NCBI RefSeq assembly: GCF_022234545.1
Contig: NZ_JAIEUI010000006.1
Coordinates: 62,001 to 126,000 of the forward strand
Length of the DNA stretch: 64,000 nt
DNA from: Paenibacillus piscarius
GTDB taxonomy: Bacteria > Bacillota > Bacilli > Paenibacillales > Paenibacillaceae
Direction of reading: 5' to 3'
Part shown: piece by piece, positions 33,821 through 45,750 of the stretch
Layout of the letters: each line of letters opens with the position of its first letter
Numbering within the stretch: the stretch's first letter is position 1
The notes under the pieces: model-generated
Seen by the model: the letters and a program-made list of their open reading frames with translations, nothing else
Database searches by the model: none
What the model was told of the DNA's origin: nothing
Translations under genes and position numbers: made by a program

Positions 33821-34657
33821 CTATAGCTTGCGCACAACGTAGATGAGATTCATTCCACAATCAAGCGTGCCCGGCAGTTTGGTGAACGCGATTTCGTGTT
33901 CGACAATCAGCTTCCAGAATTCCTGGTCGCCCCTGGCGTTCTCCAAGGCAGCGTCTCCAGCTTGTGTATATAATCCCGCAGAGCTTCTCTCCATAACATT
34001 AACCGGAAACCGGGCAAATAAAGCATCTAATTCAGAGCTTCTCATCATGTGGACATAATGCTTGCTGGGAACGGGGTAATGCTCTTCGTCTTGAATTCCC
34101 GTATTCATGATCCATCTTGTCGCATCGATCCCGAACTGTCCCTTTTCATAGCGGATGCCTTCGAGATAATACATGGATGCACCGATGAAGCTCATCGACC
34201 CGACAATCAGGATGCCGCCCGGCTTAAGTACTCTTAGCAGCTCCCGGATGCCATCCGTCTCTTTATCCAAGAGATAGTTGATCACACCGCCGATACAGAC
34301 CGCAGAGTCAAAAGAAGCATCTGCAAATACGCTCATATCCAGTACATCTAACACATGATAAGCCTTGATTCTGTCATATAGAGACAGCTCCTGCATTTTG
34401 GACTTGTTGAATGCAATCTGATGGCTGGACAGATCAGCAACAGTCAATTCAGCACACATGGTAGCCAGATCTTTGGTGTACCTGCCTGAACCTGCGCCAA
34501 TCTCCAGCACCTGATCTCCAGGCTTGATATAGCGCTGTAGAATGTCTAAATGTACCTGATACAAAAGCTCGCCTGGCCCATCCTTTGTCAGACGTGTCCA
34601 TTCACGGTCGCCATAGTTGTCGTACCGGGTTCTCGGGATTTCGGGGTTGTAGCTCAT
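33821..34657 (-). CDS. Class I SAM-dependent methyltransferase
   Basis: A 278-residue enzyme with motif I VLEIGAGSGRYTKDLA, acidic residue after strand 2 (LTVADLSSHQ), motif III region SFDSAVCIGGVINYL and post-motif LRVLKPGGILIVGS. The methyl acceptor is not predictable. It starts at 34657 after AGGAGAGGC, within a small upstream ORF that overlaps its first codons. Confidence 0.9.
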   Translation of the reverse strand: MSYNPEIPRTRYDNYGDREWTRLTKDGPGELLYQVHLDILQRYIKPGDQVLEIGAGSGRYTKDLATMCAELTVADLSSHQIAFNKSKMQELSLYDRIKAYHVLDVLDMSVFADASFDSAVCIGGVINYLLDKETDGIRELLRVLKPGGILIVGSMSFIGASMYYLEGIRYEKGQFGIDATRWIMNTGIQDEEHYPVPSKHYVHMMRSSELDALFARFPVNVMERSSAGLYTQAGDAALENARGDQEFWKLIVEHEIAFTKLPGTLDCGMNLIYVVRKL

Positions 34658-34733
34658 GAAAGCCTCTCCTTTTCATATTCAATTGGGTAATGGGAGTAAT
34701 ACCGCTAATGTCGCTAATACCACTTTCACTCAT
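34602..34733 (-). CDS. Small upstream ORF overlapping the methyltransferase start
   Basis: A 43-codon ORF with an excellent site, AGGAGG 7 nt before the ATG. It reads MSESGISDISGITPITQLNM and continues into the first codons of the methyltransferase in another frame, stopping at 34602. The SGIS-DISGIT repeat is unusual. It could be a translated leader controlling the methyltransferase or a tiny peptide gene; no family is recognised. Confidence 0.5.
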   Translation of the reverse strand: MSESGISDISGITPITQLNMKRRGFHELQPRNPENPVRQLWRP

Positions 34734-34818
34734 ACAACCACCTCCTAAGAATCCGTCTGTTCTCTATTATACTAAGCTTCGGATTTTTTGGCATCCTTAA
34801 TTTCCCAGACTCATCAGC

Positions 34819-35178
34819 TCACTTCGCAGACTCGTCCCGGGACGGTTCTGCCTGCTTAAGCAGGTCATCGCGGATGCTGTCCTTCCACAGCGGCACTCCC
34901 GAACGGTAGGCTGCCCGGCCATTGAGATGACCGGCCACCGGCGAAGTAATGAATACAAACAGAATCGCGAGCAGCAGCTTGACACTGATGCTTCCATCCT
35001 TGAACCAGAAGTACAGGAATCCGCCGCCCAGCAGGCAGAGTACCCCGAAGGTGGCGCTTTTGGTAGCTGCATGTGAGCGCAAATATACATCCGGCAGCCG
35101 GATTAAGCCGAACGCGCTGATCGCACAGAATATGGCGCCAAGCACCACCAGAATGGAGCTGATTAATTCACCTGTCAC
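34819..35178 (-). CDS. mrpG: Na+/H+ antiporter subunit MrpG
   Basis: About 119 residues from the GTG at 35178, behind GGGGAGAG and overlapping mrpF by 11 nt. Three helices; LISSILVVLGAIFCAISAFG and LPDVYLRSHAATKSATFGVL are the PhaG/MnhG signature. It is the last subunit of the Mrp complex. Confidence 0.93.
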   Translation of the reverse strand: MTGELISSILVVLGAIFCAISAFGLIRLPDVYLRSHAATKSATFGVLCLLGGGFLYFWFKDGSISVKLLLAILFVFITSPVAGHLNGRAAYRSGVPLWKDSIRDDLLKQAEPSRDESAK

Positions 35179-35461
35179 GGGTTCTCTCCCCTTCCTCCAT
35201 GACCACGCCACGCTCAATGTATCTGGCGAGGGCGGTTGTTCCAATAAACGTCAGAATGCCGATAACCAGAATAACCTCCAGGAAATCCTGGGTATTCAGC
35301 AGCATGCCGATCACAGTAATCATCGCAAGGATGTGAATTCCTATCGTATCCAGAGCGGCTACACGGTCTGATCGTGTCGGCCCCTTCAGCAGGCGGAACA
35401 GGCAGGCCAGCAGCGCGGCTCCCAGAATGACCAGTGCTGTAGTTAACAATGTCTGGACCAT
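35168..35461 (-). CDS. mrpF: Na+/H+ antiporter subunit MrpF
   Basis: A 97-residue three-helix subunit. LLKGPTRSDRVAALDTIGIH is the conserved MrpF motif. Its start overlaps the mrpE stop by one base. Confidence 0.94.
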   Translation of the reverse strand: MVQTLLTTALVILGAALLACLFRLLKGPTRSDRVAALDTIGIHILAMITVIGMLLNTQDFLEVILVIGILTFIGTTALARYIERGVVMEEGERTRDR

Positions 35462-35943
35462 CAGCGGGTCACCTCCTGAATGACTTGCTCAAAGTTGGTT
35501 CTAATCTGCGTAGCCATAGCTTCAGCATCTTGAATATCAATCGCATGAATATATAAGGTGGTGCCGTCTGCGGATACATCCAGTGTCAGCGTACCCGGGG
35601 TCAGACAGATCAGACAGGATAACAGCGTGACTTCCCAGGCTGAGGTCAAGGAGGTCTCATAAGCAAAGATACCGGGACGGATCGCCAGCCTCGGACGGAG
35701 AATATGCCCGATCACTACAAAGTTCGAAATGGTCAATTCACGGATGAAGATCAGCACCAGCTTCAGAATCGACCACAGACGGCGCAGATAAAAGGGACGG
35801 GACTGAGACCGTGATCTTCTGAACAGCAGCAGTATCCCGATGCCGAGCAGGAAACCGATCAGGAAGCTGGAGAAGGAGCCATCGTTATTAATGCCCATCC
35901 ACAGGAATGCAATTAACAGATTAAATAATAATTGTAAGGCCAT
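35461..35943 (-). CDS. mrpE: Na+/H+ antiporter subunit MrpE
   Basis: A 160-residue subunit. Conserved core: LCLICLTPGTLTLDVSADGT with YIHAIDI, typical of MrpE (MnhE). Basic linker after helix 2. Overlaps mrpF by one base and follows mrpD by 5 bp. Confidence 0.94.
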   Translation of the reverse strand: MALQLLFNLLIAFLWMGINNDGSFSSFLIGFLLGIGILLLFRRSRSQSRPFYLRRLWSILKLVLIFIRELTISNFVVIGHILRPRLAIRPGIFAYETSLTSAWEVTLLSCLICLTPGTLTLDVSADGTTLYIHAIDIQDAEAMATQIRTNFEQVIQEVTR

Positions 35944-35948
35944 CTCCT

Positions 35949-37424
35949 CTACTCCTTCATTATGGCTTGGATATATAGCTCAGGTGAAGCCAGGACCGAA
36001 CCCGCCTGCGAGACATAGGCAAAAAGAGCCTCCGCCCCGATTCCCATCGCGGCGACGAGCACCAGAAGTCCTGCAGCTACGGCTAATGGCCCCTTCATGC
36101 TGACCCGAGGCCGCTCTGCCTCCACCTCATTGCCCCAGAAGGCCTGCCGGAACACTTTAATTAAGGAATAGAGCACCATGAAGCTTGAGCCCAGCCCGAT
36201 CAGCGACAGGGTAAGCAGCTTCGCATCCAGAGCGCCCCGGATAATCAGCAGCTTCCCGGCAAAGCCGCTCAGCGGCGGAATCCCCATGAGGGCTAGTGCC
36301 AGAATAAAGAACATCCAGCCCAGCAGCGGATACCTGCGGATCATGCCGCCCATCCCGCTCAACCGGTCTGTTCCTGCCGCTGAGATGATTAAGCCGCCAA
36401 GGATGAACAGAAGGGCTTTGGCCAATATATCATGCAACAGATAGAAGACTGTCCCGTCCAGCGAATCCCGGGTTCCCGCAGCGAGTCCAAGGACCACGAA
36501 CCCGACACTGATAATCACATTGTAATTCAGAATCCGCGGAATATCCTTGTAGGCCACTGCTCCCAGGCTGCCCAGAATCATCGTAGCCGCGGCCATCCAG
36601 AGGATCAGGCTATGGGTCAGGCCGGCGTTGTCAACGAACAGCAGTGTGAATGTACGGATAATGGCATACAGCCCCACTTTGGTCAGCAGAGCACCGAACA
36701 AGGCCCGGACCGCCGCCGGCGGAGCGCTGTAGGAGCCGGGAAGCCAGAAGAACAGGAACAGCCCGGCTTTCAGGGAGAATACGATGAGAAAGAGTACGGC
36801 AATGACGTTAAGCACGCCTCCCTGCCCTGCTTCACTGATCCGCTGGGACAAATGGGCCATGTTGAGTGTCCCGGCTGCTGCATAGAGATAGGCAACGGCT
36901 GCTACAAACAAGGTGGAGGAGACAATGTTGATGAGCAGGTACTTGGATGTCTCCTTGAGCTGAAGCCGGGTCCCTCCCAGGGACAGAAGCGCGTAGGATG
37001 AGATCAGCATCACCTCAAAGAAGACGAACAGATTGAAGATATCCCCGGTGAGGAACGAGCCGAATACTCCGACCAGCAAGAAATGATAGAACGTGTAGTA
37101 ATAATAATGCTCCCGCTTCTCCCCGATGGTGCTAATGGAGTATAACAGGATGGCTAAGCTTGCAATTGAAGCCGCCGTCACCAGCAGGAGTGCGAACATA
37201 TCACCGGCAAAGACAATGCCGTAAGGAGGAGCCCAGCCCCCCATCTGCAAGGTCAGGAAGCCCTCCTTGTGCACATGTGCAATCAGCAGGATGGATATAA
37301 GAACCGTAAGTACGCTGCTAACCACGCTGATTCCCCGCTGCAGGCGCAGCTTACCCCTGAGGAAGATCAGAAGCACTGCTGTGCACAGCGGAATCAGAAT
37401 GGGCAGCACCAGTAGATTGCTCAT
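35949..37424 (-). CDS. mrpD: Na+/H+ antiporter subunit MrpD
   Basis: A 491-residue complex I NuoN/NuoM-like membrane subunit with about 14 helices. FVFFEVMLISSYALLSLGG, SYSAPPAAVRALFGALLTKVG, with a Lys in the broken helix, and LFILGGLIISAAGTDRLSG. It overlaps mrpC by 4 nt. It forms part of the proton-conducting path with MrpA. Confidence 0.95.
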   Translation of the reverse strand: MSNLLVLPILIPLCTAVLLIFLRGKLRLQRGISVVSSVLTVLISILLIAHVHKEGFLTLQMGGWAPPYGIVFAGDMFALLLVTAASIASLAILLYSISTIGEKREHYYYYTFYHFLLVGVFGSFLTGDIFNLFVFFEVMLISSYALLSLGGTRLQLKETSKYLLINIVSSTLFVAAVAYLYAAAGTLNMAHLSQRISEAGQGGVLNVIAVLFLIVFSLKAGLFLFFWLPGSYSAPPAAVRALFGALLTKVGLYAIIRTFTLLFVDNAGLTHSLILWMAAATMILGSLGAVAYKDIPRILNYNVIISVGFVVLGLAAGTRDSLDGTVFYLLHDILAKALLFILGGLIISAAGTDRLSGMGGMIRRYPLLGWMFFILALALMGIPPLSGFAGKLLIIRGALDAKLLTLSLIGLGSSFMVLYSLIKVFRQAFWGNEVEAERPRVSMKGPLAVAAGLLVLVAAMGIGAEALFAYVSQAGSVLASPELYIQAIMKE

Positions 37425-37753
37425 TCCTTGGCCTCCTTGATGCTGTCAATTTCATCTGTGCCCAGCACCTGATAGGAGCGGTAAGCAAGTACGAAGAAGA
37501 AGGCTGTTACCCCGAAGCTGATGACGATCGAGGTCAGAATCAGAGCCTGCGGCAACGGGTCCACATATGATTCTGCCTTGCCCAGTACAGGAGCTGAGCC
37601 TGTCTTGAGACCGGCCATGGTCAGGAGCAGCAGATGCACGCCATGGGTGAGCAGCGAGGTTCCGAGCACAATCCGCAGCAGGCTCCGCGACAGAATCAGA
37701 TAGACACCTATAGTAAAGAGAATGCCGATGGCCAGCGCCATTACGAGTTCCAT
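37421..37753 (-). CDS. mrpC: Na+/H+ antiporter subunit MrpC
   Basis: A 110-residue NuoK-like protein with three helices. GVYLILSRSLLRIVLGTSLL and PLPQALILTSIVISFGVTAF are MrpC-specific. It overlaps the MrpA/B gene by 13 nt and mrpD by 4 nt. Confidence 0.95.
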   Translation of the reverse strand: MELVMALAIGILFTIGVYLILSRSLLRIVLGTSLLTHGVHLLLLTMAGLKTGSAPVLGKAESYVDPLPQALILTSIVISFGVTAFFFVLAYRSYQVLGTDEIDSIKEAKE

Positions 37754-40605
37754 CGTTTATCCCCTCCAATCGTTAGAATAATATTCATCGCTACCCCGAC
37801 TACCGCCAGATAGACGCCCAGGTCAAACAGCACGGCAGTTGCCAGCTCCACATCGCCAAGTAGCGGCAGATGGAAGTGGCCGAAGGTGTGGCTTAGAAAA
37901 GGAGCCCCGAACAGGAACGAGCCTGAGGCAGTCAGAATCGCCAGCAGGAGTCCGGTTGCGGTAAGCAGACGGTAATTCACCGGAAAGGCTTGGCGGATCT
38001 GATCCATTCCGAAGGCAATGGACAGCAGCACCAGCGCGGCGGAGGTCATGAGTGCCCCGATGAAGCCTCCTCCCGGATGGTTATGGCCGGCCAGGAACAG
38101 ATACAGCGAGAAGATAAGAATGATAATAATGATTCCCTTGGACATCGTCTGCAGAATGACATCGTTGCTGCGTAGCGGGACGGCCAGACGGCGTTGCTCC
38201 GGCTTCGGCCGGGTCAGATCTTCGTCCATCCGCAGCTGGATCAGGCCATAGATGGCCAGCGATGCGATACCCAGCACCATGATTTCAAACAACGTATCGA
38301 ATCCGCGGAAGTCGACCAGGATGACGTTGACCACGTTTTTGCCTCCGGCCAGATTATAGCTCTCCTTCAGGAAGAACTCAGAGATCGGCTTGAACGGACT
38401 GCTGCCCATCGCGGCCAGAGCTACCAGCGTGACCGTCACCCCTACGCCAACCGCAATGATCAGATTCGGCAGCTTGAAGGGCAGCTTCTCCTTCTGCTGC
38501 TTCAGCTTCGGGAGATACCGGAAGCAGAGCAGGAACAGGATAACGGATACGGTCTCGATAATCATCTGCGTGAGCGCCAGATCAGGCGCGCGGAACAGGA
38601 CGAACAGCAGAGTGACCATGTACCCGGTACCGCCGGTGAACAGGATTGCATTGACCCGTGATTTGGCAAAAGGGACAGCAAAGGCAGAGAGCAGCATGAC
38701 TGCAATGACGGCCAGTTCATAGAACGATAGCTTCGCATAATGATCCATGCCCAGGCGGATCCCCGGCTCCCGCAGCAGGGCCGCCATCAGGGCGACGATG
38801 AAGAAGCTGAAGATGTATAGCAGGTAATGGCGGTTAGAGCCCGTCATATAGGCATTCGTAAACCGTCTGGAGCCACCTTCAAGCAGCTTCAGTGAACCAT
38901 CATATATCCGGTTCAGCGTATTGCGCCCTCTCGCTTCGCGGTCCAGCACCCTTAGCCGGGTATAGCCCTTGAACAGAAGCCAGCCCGCTGCGACCACACC
39001 CATTGTCATGAAGAGCTCGGGTGTCCAGCCATGCCAGAAATGAATAGATACTTCCAGCGCCTCAACCGGTGTAAGGCGTCCGGTATGGATGGAAGCCAGC
39101 GCCGGCTCGACCAGGTTAATGGAGACCAGCTCCGGCCAGAAGGCGAACACCAGCGTAAGCGAGATAAGGATTACGGGCGGCAGCAGCAGGCCGACCGGGG
39201 CTTCATGCGGAGCTTTGTCCAGCTTGGCCCGCTGAAGCTTGCCGCCAAAGGTTTTGAATACAAGAATCATACTGTATACAAAAGTAAACACACTTGCAAT
39301 CCAGGCAATAACCGGAAACAGCTGAATCCAGTATGCGGAGCTCAGCAGGTCAAATTCCTGGATATTCAGCACAGCCGTAAAGAACATCTCCTTGCTGAGA
39401 AATCCGCTGAACGGCGGCAGCCCTGCCATCGAGAACGCCCCCATCAAAGCGATGGAGAAGGTTACGGGCATCAGGGTCATCAGGCCGCCCAGCTTGCGCA
39501 GGTCGCGCGTTCCCGTCTCATGGTCAATGATGCCAACTACCATGAACAGGCTGCCTTTGAAGACGGCATGGTTAATCAGGTGGAAAAGTGCGGCTGACGT
39601 AGCCAGGGTATAGAACATGGCCTCCTGCGTCCCGCTGTAAAAGCCGGCAGCTGATCCAAGCCCCAGCAATGACATGATCAGTCCCAGCTGGCTGATGGTG
39701 GAGTAGGCCAGTAAGGCTTTGAGATCTGTCTGGCGTATGGCTTTGAAGGACCCGTATATTAAGGTGAGCAGTCCGGTTACTGACACCAGCCAGAACCATA
39801 CGGACTGTCCTGCAAAGACAGGCGTCAGCCGGGCGACCAGATAAATCCCCGCCTTCACCATTGTAGCGGAATGGAGATATGCACTGACCGGAGTCGGCGC
39901 TTCCATGGCGTCAGGCAGCCAGATGTGGAACGGGAACTGGGCCGACTTCGTGAAGGCGCCCAGCAATATAAGCAGAATCGCCGGGAGCAGCAGGGCGTGG
40001 TCTGTCAAAGTCCCCGAGAGCGCAATAATCTCCCGGACACTGTAAGTACCGGTCATCACATACAGCAGATTGAAGCCCGCGAACATGGCCAGGCCGCCGA
40101 ACACGGTGATCAGCATGGATTTGACGGCCCCATACCCGGAGCGTTCCCGGCCGTACCAGAAAGCGATCAGCAGGAACGAAGAAATACTGGTAAGCTCCCA
40201 GAACCCGTACAGGACGATCAGGTTATCGGACAGCACGACCCCAAGCATTGCTCCCATGAAGATCAGCAGATACAGATAGAACCGCCGGAGCCCTTCCGTC
40301 TGCTTATTAAGATAGAAAATGGAGTACAGCACGACAAGTGCCCCCATTCCCGTAATCAGCAAGACAAATATCAGGCTGAGGCCGTCCAGAATGAAATTCA
40401 GATTCACACCAAATGACGGCATCCAGGCCACTTGGTCTATCAGGGATTCACCTGCGCGGATCGCCGGGATTTTCGTCAGCACATACAGGAATAGAGCCGC
40501 CGGAACGGGCAGAATAATCCATCCCAGATGAAAGCGTGAGGTATGTCTAACCCCAAGCAAGAGTGCAGACCATATCAATGGCAGCAGAATAACCATAAAC
40601 AGCAC
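37741..40605 (-). CDS. mrpA: Na+/H+ antiporter subunit MrpA fused to MrpB
   Basis: A 954-residue fusion. Residues ~1-800 are MrpA (NuoL-like): FWELTSISSFLLIAFWYG, HIWLPDAMEAPTPVSAYLHS with the conserved Glu/Lys site, and the MrpA C-terminal extension. From ~810 onward ILQTMSKGIIIIILIFSLYL and GHNHPGGGFIGALMTSAALV are MrpB. B. subtilis has separate MrpA (~800 aa) and MrpB (~140 aa); here no stop separates them. GTG start at 40605, 9 nt after AAGGAGG. It is the head of the core operon, which then runs C-D-E-F-G without a separate mrpB. Confidence 0.94.
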   Translation of the reverse strand: MLFMVILLPLIWSALLLGVRHTSRFHLGWIILPVPAALFLYVLTKIPAIRAGESLIDQVAWMPSFGVNLNFILDGLSLIFVLLITGMGALVVLYSIFYLNKQTEGLRRFYLYLLIFMGAMLGVVLSDNLIVLYGFWELTSISSFLLIAFWYGRERSGYGAVKSMLITVFGGLAMFAGFNLLYVMTGTYSVREIIALSGTLTDHALLLPAILLILLGAFTKSAQFPFHIWLPDAMEAPTPVSAYLHSATMVKAGIYLVARLTPVFAGQSVWFWLVSVTGLLTLIYGSFKAIRQTDLKALLAYSTISQLGLIMSLLGLGSAAGFYSGTQEAMFYTLATSAALFHLINHAVFKGSLFMVVGIIDHETGTRDLRKLGGLMTLMPVTFSIALMGAFSMAGLPPFSGFLSKEMFFTAVLNIQEFDLLSSAYWIQLFPVIAWIASVFTFVYSMILVFKTFGGKLQRAKLDKAPHEAPVGLLLPPVILISLTLVFAFWPELVSINLVEPALASIHTGRLTPVEALEVSIHFWHGWTPELFMTMGVVAAGWLLFKGYTRLRVLDREARGRNTLNRIYDGSLKLLEGGSRRFTNAYMTGSNRHYLLYIFSFFIVALMAALLREPGIRLGMDHYAKLSFYELAVIAVMLLSAFAVPFAKSRVNAILFTGGTGYMVTLLFVLFRAPDLALTQMIIETVSVILFLLCFRYLPKLKQQKEKLPFKLPNLIIAVGVGVTVTLVALAAMGSSPFKPISEFFLKESYNLAGGKNVVNVILVDFRGFDTLFEIMVLGIASLAIYGLIQLRMDEDLTRPKPEQRRLAVPLRSNDVILQTMSKGIIIIILIFSLYLFLAGHNHPGGGFIGALMTSAALVLLSIAFGMDQIRQAFPVNYRLLTATGLLLAILTASGSFLFGAPFLSHTFGHFHLPLLGDVELATAVLFDLGVYLAVVGVAMNIILTIGGDKRWNS

Positions 40606-40637
40606 GGCTCAATCCCTCCTTCTCTCGTTTAGTTTGC

Positions 40638-41291
40638 TCATTCAGGTTTCACCCATTCGCTTTGTACAATTCGTAGATACTGTGCTTCACCGTTATTCAC
40701 GATTTTGAACAGACCGGTGTTGAAGTCCGTGTCCAGCTCCCGGAAGAAGGTTCCCTTCAGCACTTCATCCCCGCGTGGCTCCTCCGCCAGACTATAACCG
40801 CTCCCCGTCTTCACCAGATAAGCGGTAAAGCCGCGCTCATGTGTCTGTTCCAGCAATTCGGGATAACGCTGCACAGCAACGATATGGAGATCTATTGTAC
40901 CGACCAGCTCCATCAGCTCATTGATGAAGTTCCCCCGTGTAATCTCCTGCCACAGCGTTTGGGTAGACTGGCCGATGACGATTTGGGTTACTTGGTGTTC
41001 ACGGGCAGCTTCCACAATGACCTGTGCGGGCTTTTTGCCGCCCGAGCTGCGGGTCAGGAATTGTCCCCCGGCCTCCTTCGTCTGGTTCGCCCAGCCGGAC
41101 AGGTACAGCTGCTTCTCCGGGCTATACTCCTGGTATCCATCTGAGCCCGCATCCACCGTCAGGACAACGAGCGGCGCCTGCAGCTTCCTGGCCAGCTCAC
41201 TGCCTCTCTGGATCAGCCGCTGCCCATGGGGACCGTAATGCACGCATACCATGATACTTTCCTGTTTCGTTTCCAGATTCATGTCCAACAT
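40638..41291 (-). CDS. Universal stress protein (UspA domain) at the head of the mrp operon
   Basis: A 217-residue cytosolic protein starting VCVHYGPHGQRLIQRGSELA. UspA-like Rossmann core: PLVVLTVDAG, then VTQIVIGQSTQTLWQEIT with the ATP-binding loop, as in the UspA part of KdpD. The C-terminal ~60 residues have no recognised domain. It starts after ACGGAGGAA and is 32 bp upstream of the MrpA gene in the same direction, so it is probably co-transcribed and could sense or regulate the antiporter. The function is inferred from position. Confidence 0.82.
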   Translation of the reverse strand: MLDMNLETKQESIMVCVHYGPHGQRLIQRGSELARKLQAPLVVLTVDAGSDGYQEYSPEKQLYLSGWANQTKEAGGQFLTRSSGGKKPAQVIVEAAREHQVTQIVIGQSTQTLWQEITRGNFINELMELVGTIDLHIVAVQRYPELLEQTHERGFTAYLVKTGSGYSLAEEPRGDEVLKGTFFRELDTDFNTGLFKIVNNGEAQYLRIVQSEWVKPE

Positions 41292-41323
41292 TCATTTCCT
41301 CCGTAACAGTTAATTTTTGCCAA

Positions 41324-41416
41324 TCCGCAACACAAAAAGAGCCCGCTGTTGGCAGGCTCCTCCGGTTACTCCCATATACAATTGGTCTTATTATATAGTC
41401 CCCGGAATTGAAAGTA
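41324..41416 (-). repeat. Dispersed intergenic element, copy B (with terminator)
   Basis: It matches copy A (22104-22195). It has the same TTTACTTTC end, CTATATAATAAG stretch, CAATTGTATA, GTAACCGGAGGAG block and a hairpin GAGCCTGCC ... GCGGGCTC followed by TTTTTG. The element here ends the beta-glucoside operon and precedes the UspA gene. Both copies also read through a short frame giving NRRSLPxAGSFC. Confidence 0.7.
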
Positions 41417-41455
41417 AAGGATGAGGCAGGGAAAATCGGGTCGGGATGTCTAAAT

Positions 41456-43778
<2,323 letters not shown>

Positions 43779-43825
43779 TAGCGTATACCTCACGTTCTCC
43801 AGGGCATCTTAGACCCCATAATGTC

Positions 43826-45718
43826 TTATAAAACGGTAATTAACGGCATCTCCGGCCCGATCTTTCCGCTGTATTCATGTCCGAGAATCTCCAGGTAATC
43901 CGGCGTGTTGGTGACGATCACCGGCGTAGTCGTATCGAATCCGGCTGCCTCAATCGCCTTCATATCGAATTCAATCAGCAGTTGTCCATGCTTGATCGTA
44001 TCGCCTTCCTGCACTACAACATTGAAGTGCTGCCCCTTAAGCTTGACGGTATCCAGTCCCACATGAATGAGGATTTCTACTCCCTCCACCGATTTCAGCC
44101 CAATGGAATGCTTCGTTCTGAATACCGTCTCCACGGTTCCGTCGAACGGGGCAACAACCTCTCCCTTACTTGGCTTAATGGCCATCCCCTGGCCCATCGC
44201 CTCCTGTGCGAAGGCTTCATCCTTAACCTGTCTTAGAGGAATGGCTTCTCCCTCAATCGGTGAGAAGATAACCATCCGGGATTTCGGTCTTCCGGTTTCC
44301 TGCGGAGCTGCCGGTACATCGGCGGATTTCGCTGTGACAGCTTCCGGCTGCACTCCGCCGGTGTCCTCTTTGAAGCCGATGAAGTACACCGCAATTGGCG
44401 TAACGACCAGGGAGATCCCCAGCGTAATCAGGGCGTACATGAAGTTGTTCTTTTCCCCGATAAACATCGGCAGTGAAGCGATACCCGGACCTACAGCAGC
44501 GTAAGCCTTCAGATTGACGATCCCGGCAAACAGTCCGGCCGAACCGGCTCCGATCATACAGGCGACCATGGTTCTTTTCAGCTTAAGGTGTATTCCGTAT
44601 AGTGCAGGCTCTGAGATCCCGAACAATCCGGAGATCCCGGCCGGTAAGGCGATCTGCTTCAGCTTCTTATCCTTAGCCAGGAACCATACCGCGAGCGCAC
44701 CTGCGCCTTGCGCAATATTAGAGGACAACATGGCACTGTGAATCAGCGTTTCATACCCCGGCGACACCATTGCGGCAAAAATAACCGGGTAGAACACTTT
44801 GTGCATCCCGAACATGACGATGAACGGGAGAATGACAGATAATATCACCACCGTCAACCAGCCGAACTTCCCTTGAATCCAGAAGATTCCGTCGGACAAG
44901 CCTTGACCCAGGTAGTTTCCGAGCGGTCCCAGTGCGACTAAAGCCAGCGGAGCCATCACCAGAATGACAATCATCGGCTTCAGGAAAATCTTGACGGGTC
45001 CCGGCGAGACCTTCTCGGCAAACCGTTCCACATAAGACATCAGCCAGACAGTCAGGATAATCGGGATAACGCTTGATGCATACGAGACATTCGGCACCGG
45101 CAGTCCGGCGAACTGGACAGGGACTTCACCTGCCAGCAGGGCGATCAATTTGGGATGCAGGAGTACTCCGGCCAGAGTGACCGAGATGTACGGATTGGTT
45201 TTGAACTTCTGGGAGCTGGAGAAGGCCAGCAGCACCGGTAAGAAGTAGAACGCGGCGTCTGCAATGAAGCTGAGCAGCAGGTAGAGCTGGCTCTCCTTGG
45301 TCAGGAGGTTCAGCGAGGTGCTGAGCAGCAGCAACGCCTTCAGCATCCCCGAAGCGGCAATCGCCGGAATGATCGGCTGGAAAATCCCGGTGATGATTCC
45401 CGCGAAGCTGTCGAACAGTCCCTTGAAGCTCAGGTCTCTTTTCTTCGGCTCCTCCTGGGCGGGCGTCTTCTTCGTATCCATGAGTTTAATAAACTCATTG
45501 TACACATTACCGACATCGTTTCCAACAATCACCTGGTATTGGCCGCCGCTGTAGACGGCTCCCATAATCCCGTCTATGGATTTGATTTCATCGGTTTTGG
45601 CTGCTTGCGGATTCTTCAGATTCATGCGCAGACGGGTGGAACAGTGAATGACTTCATTGATATTATCATTGCCGCCCACTTTGTCAAAAATAGTCTTCGC
45701 GGTTTGTTTGTAGTCCAT
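43826..45718 (-). CDS. bglP: PTS beta-glucoside transporter EIIBCA
   Basis: About 630 residues. EIIB Cys ~26 in VIHCSTRLR, an EIIC membrane domain (FGMHKVFYPVIFAAMVSPGY; FGISEPALYGIHLKLKRTMV), and a C-terminal EIIA with ILIHVGLDTV, containing the phospho-His. It imports and phosphorylates an aryl- or cello-type beta-glucoside. ATG at 45718 after GAGGTG. It is the first gene of the bglP-licT-GH1 operon, under the antiterminator switch just upstream. Confidence 0.94.
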   Translation of the reverse strand: MDYKQTAKTIFDKVGGNDNINEVIHCSTRLRMNLKNPQAAKTDEIKSIDGIMGAVYSGGQYQVIVGNDVGNVYNEFIKLMDTKKTPAQEEPKKRDLSFKGLFDSFAGIITGIFQPIIPAIAASGMLKALLLLSTSLNLLTKESQLYLLLSFIADAAFYFLPVLLAFSSSQKFKTNPYISVTLAGVLLHPKLIALLAGEVPVQFAGLPVPNVSYASSVIPIILTVWLMSYVERFAEKVSPGPVKIFLKPMIVILVMAPLALVALGPLGNYLGQGLSDGIFWIQGKFGWLTVVILSVILPFIVMFGMHKVFYPVIFAAMVSPGYETLIHSAMLSSNIAQGAGALAVWFLAKDKKLKQIALPAGISGLFGISEPALYGIHLKLKRTMVACMIGAGSAGLFAGIVNLKAYAAVGPGIASLPMFIGEKNNFMYALITLGISLVVTPIAVYFIGFKEDTGGVQPEAVTAKSADVPAAPQETGRPKSRMVIFSPIEGEAIPLRQVKDEAFAQEAMGQGMAIKPSKGEVVAPFDGTVETVFRTKHSIGLKSVEGVEILIHVGLDTVKLKGQHFNVVVQEGDTIKHGQLLIEFDMKAIEAAGFDTTTPVIVTNTPDYLEILGHEYSGKIGPEMPLITVL

Positions 45719-45750
45719 GCTGAGCACCTCACTTTAGGATATAGAAGCAT

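Noticed and set aside
34658..34740. T-box or amino-acid leader upstream of the methyltransferase
   Set aside because: No T-box sequence, specifier stem or terminator/antiterminator pair was found, only the small ORF.
38194..39597. Plus-strand ORFs of 150-190 codons within the MrpA gene
   Set aside because: Antisense shadows of a conserved antiporter gene, with charged low-complexity products.
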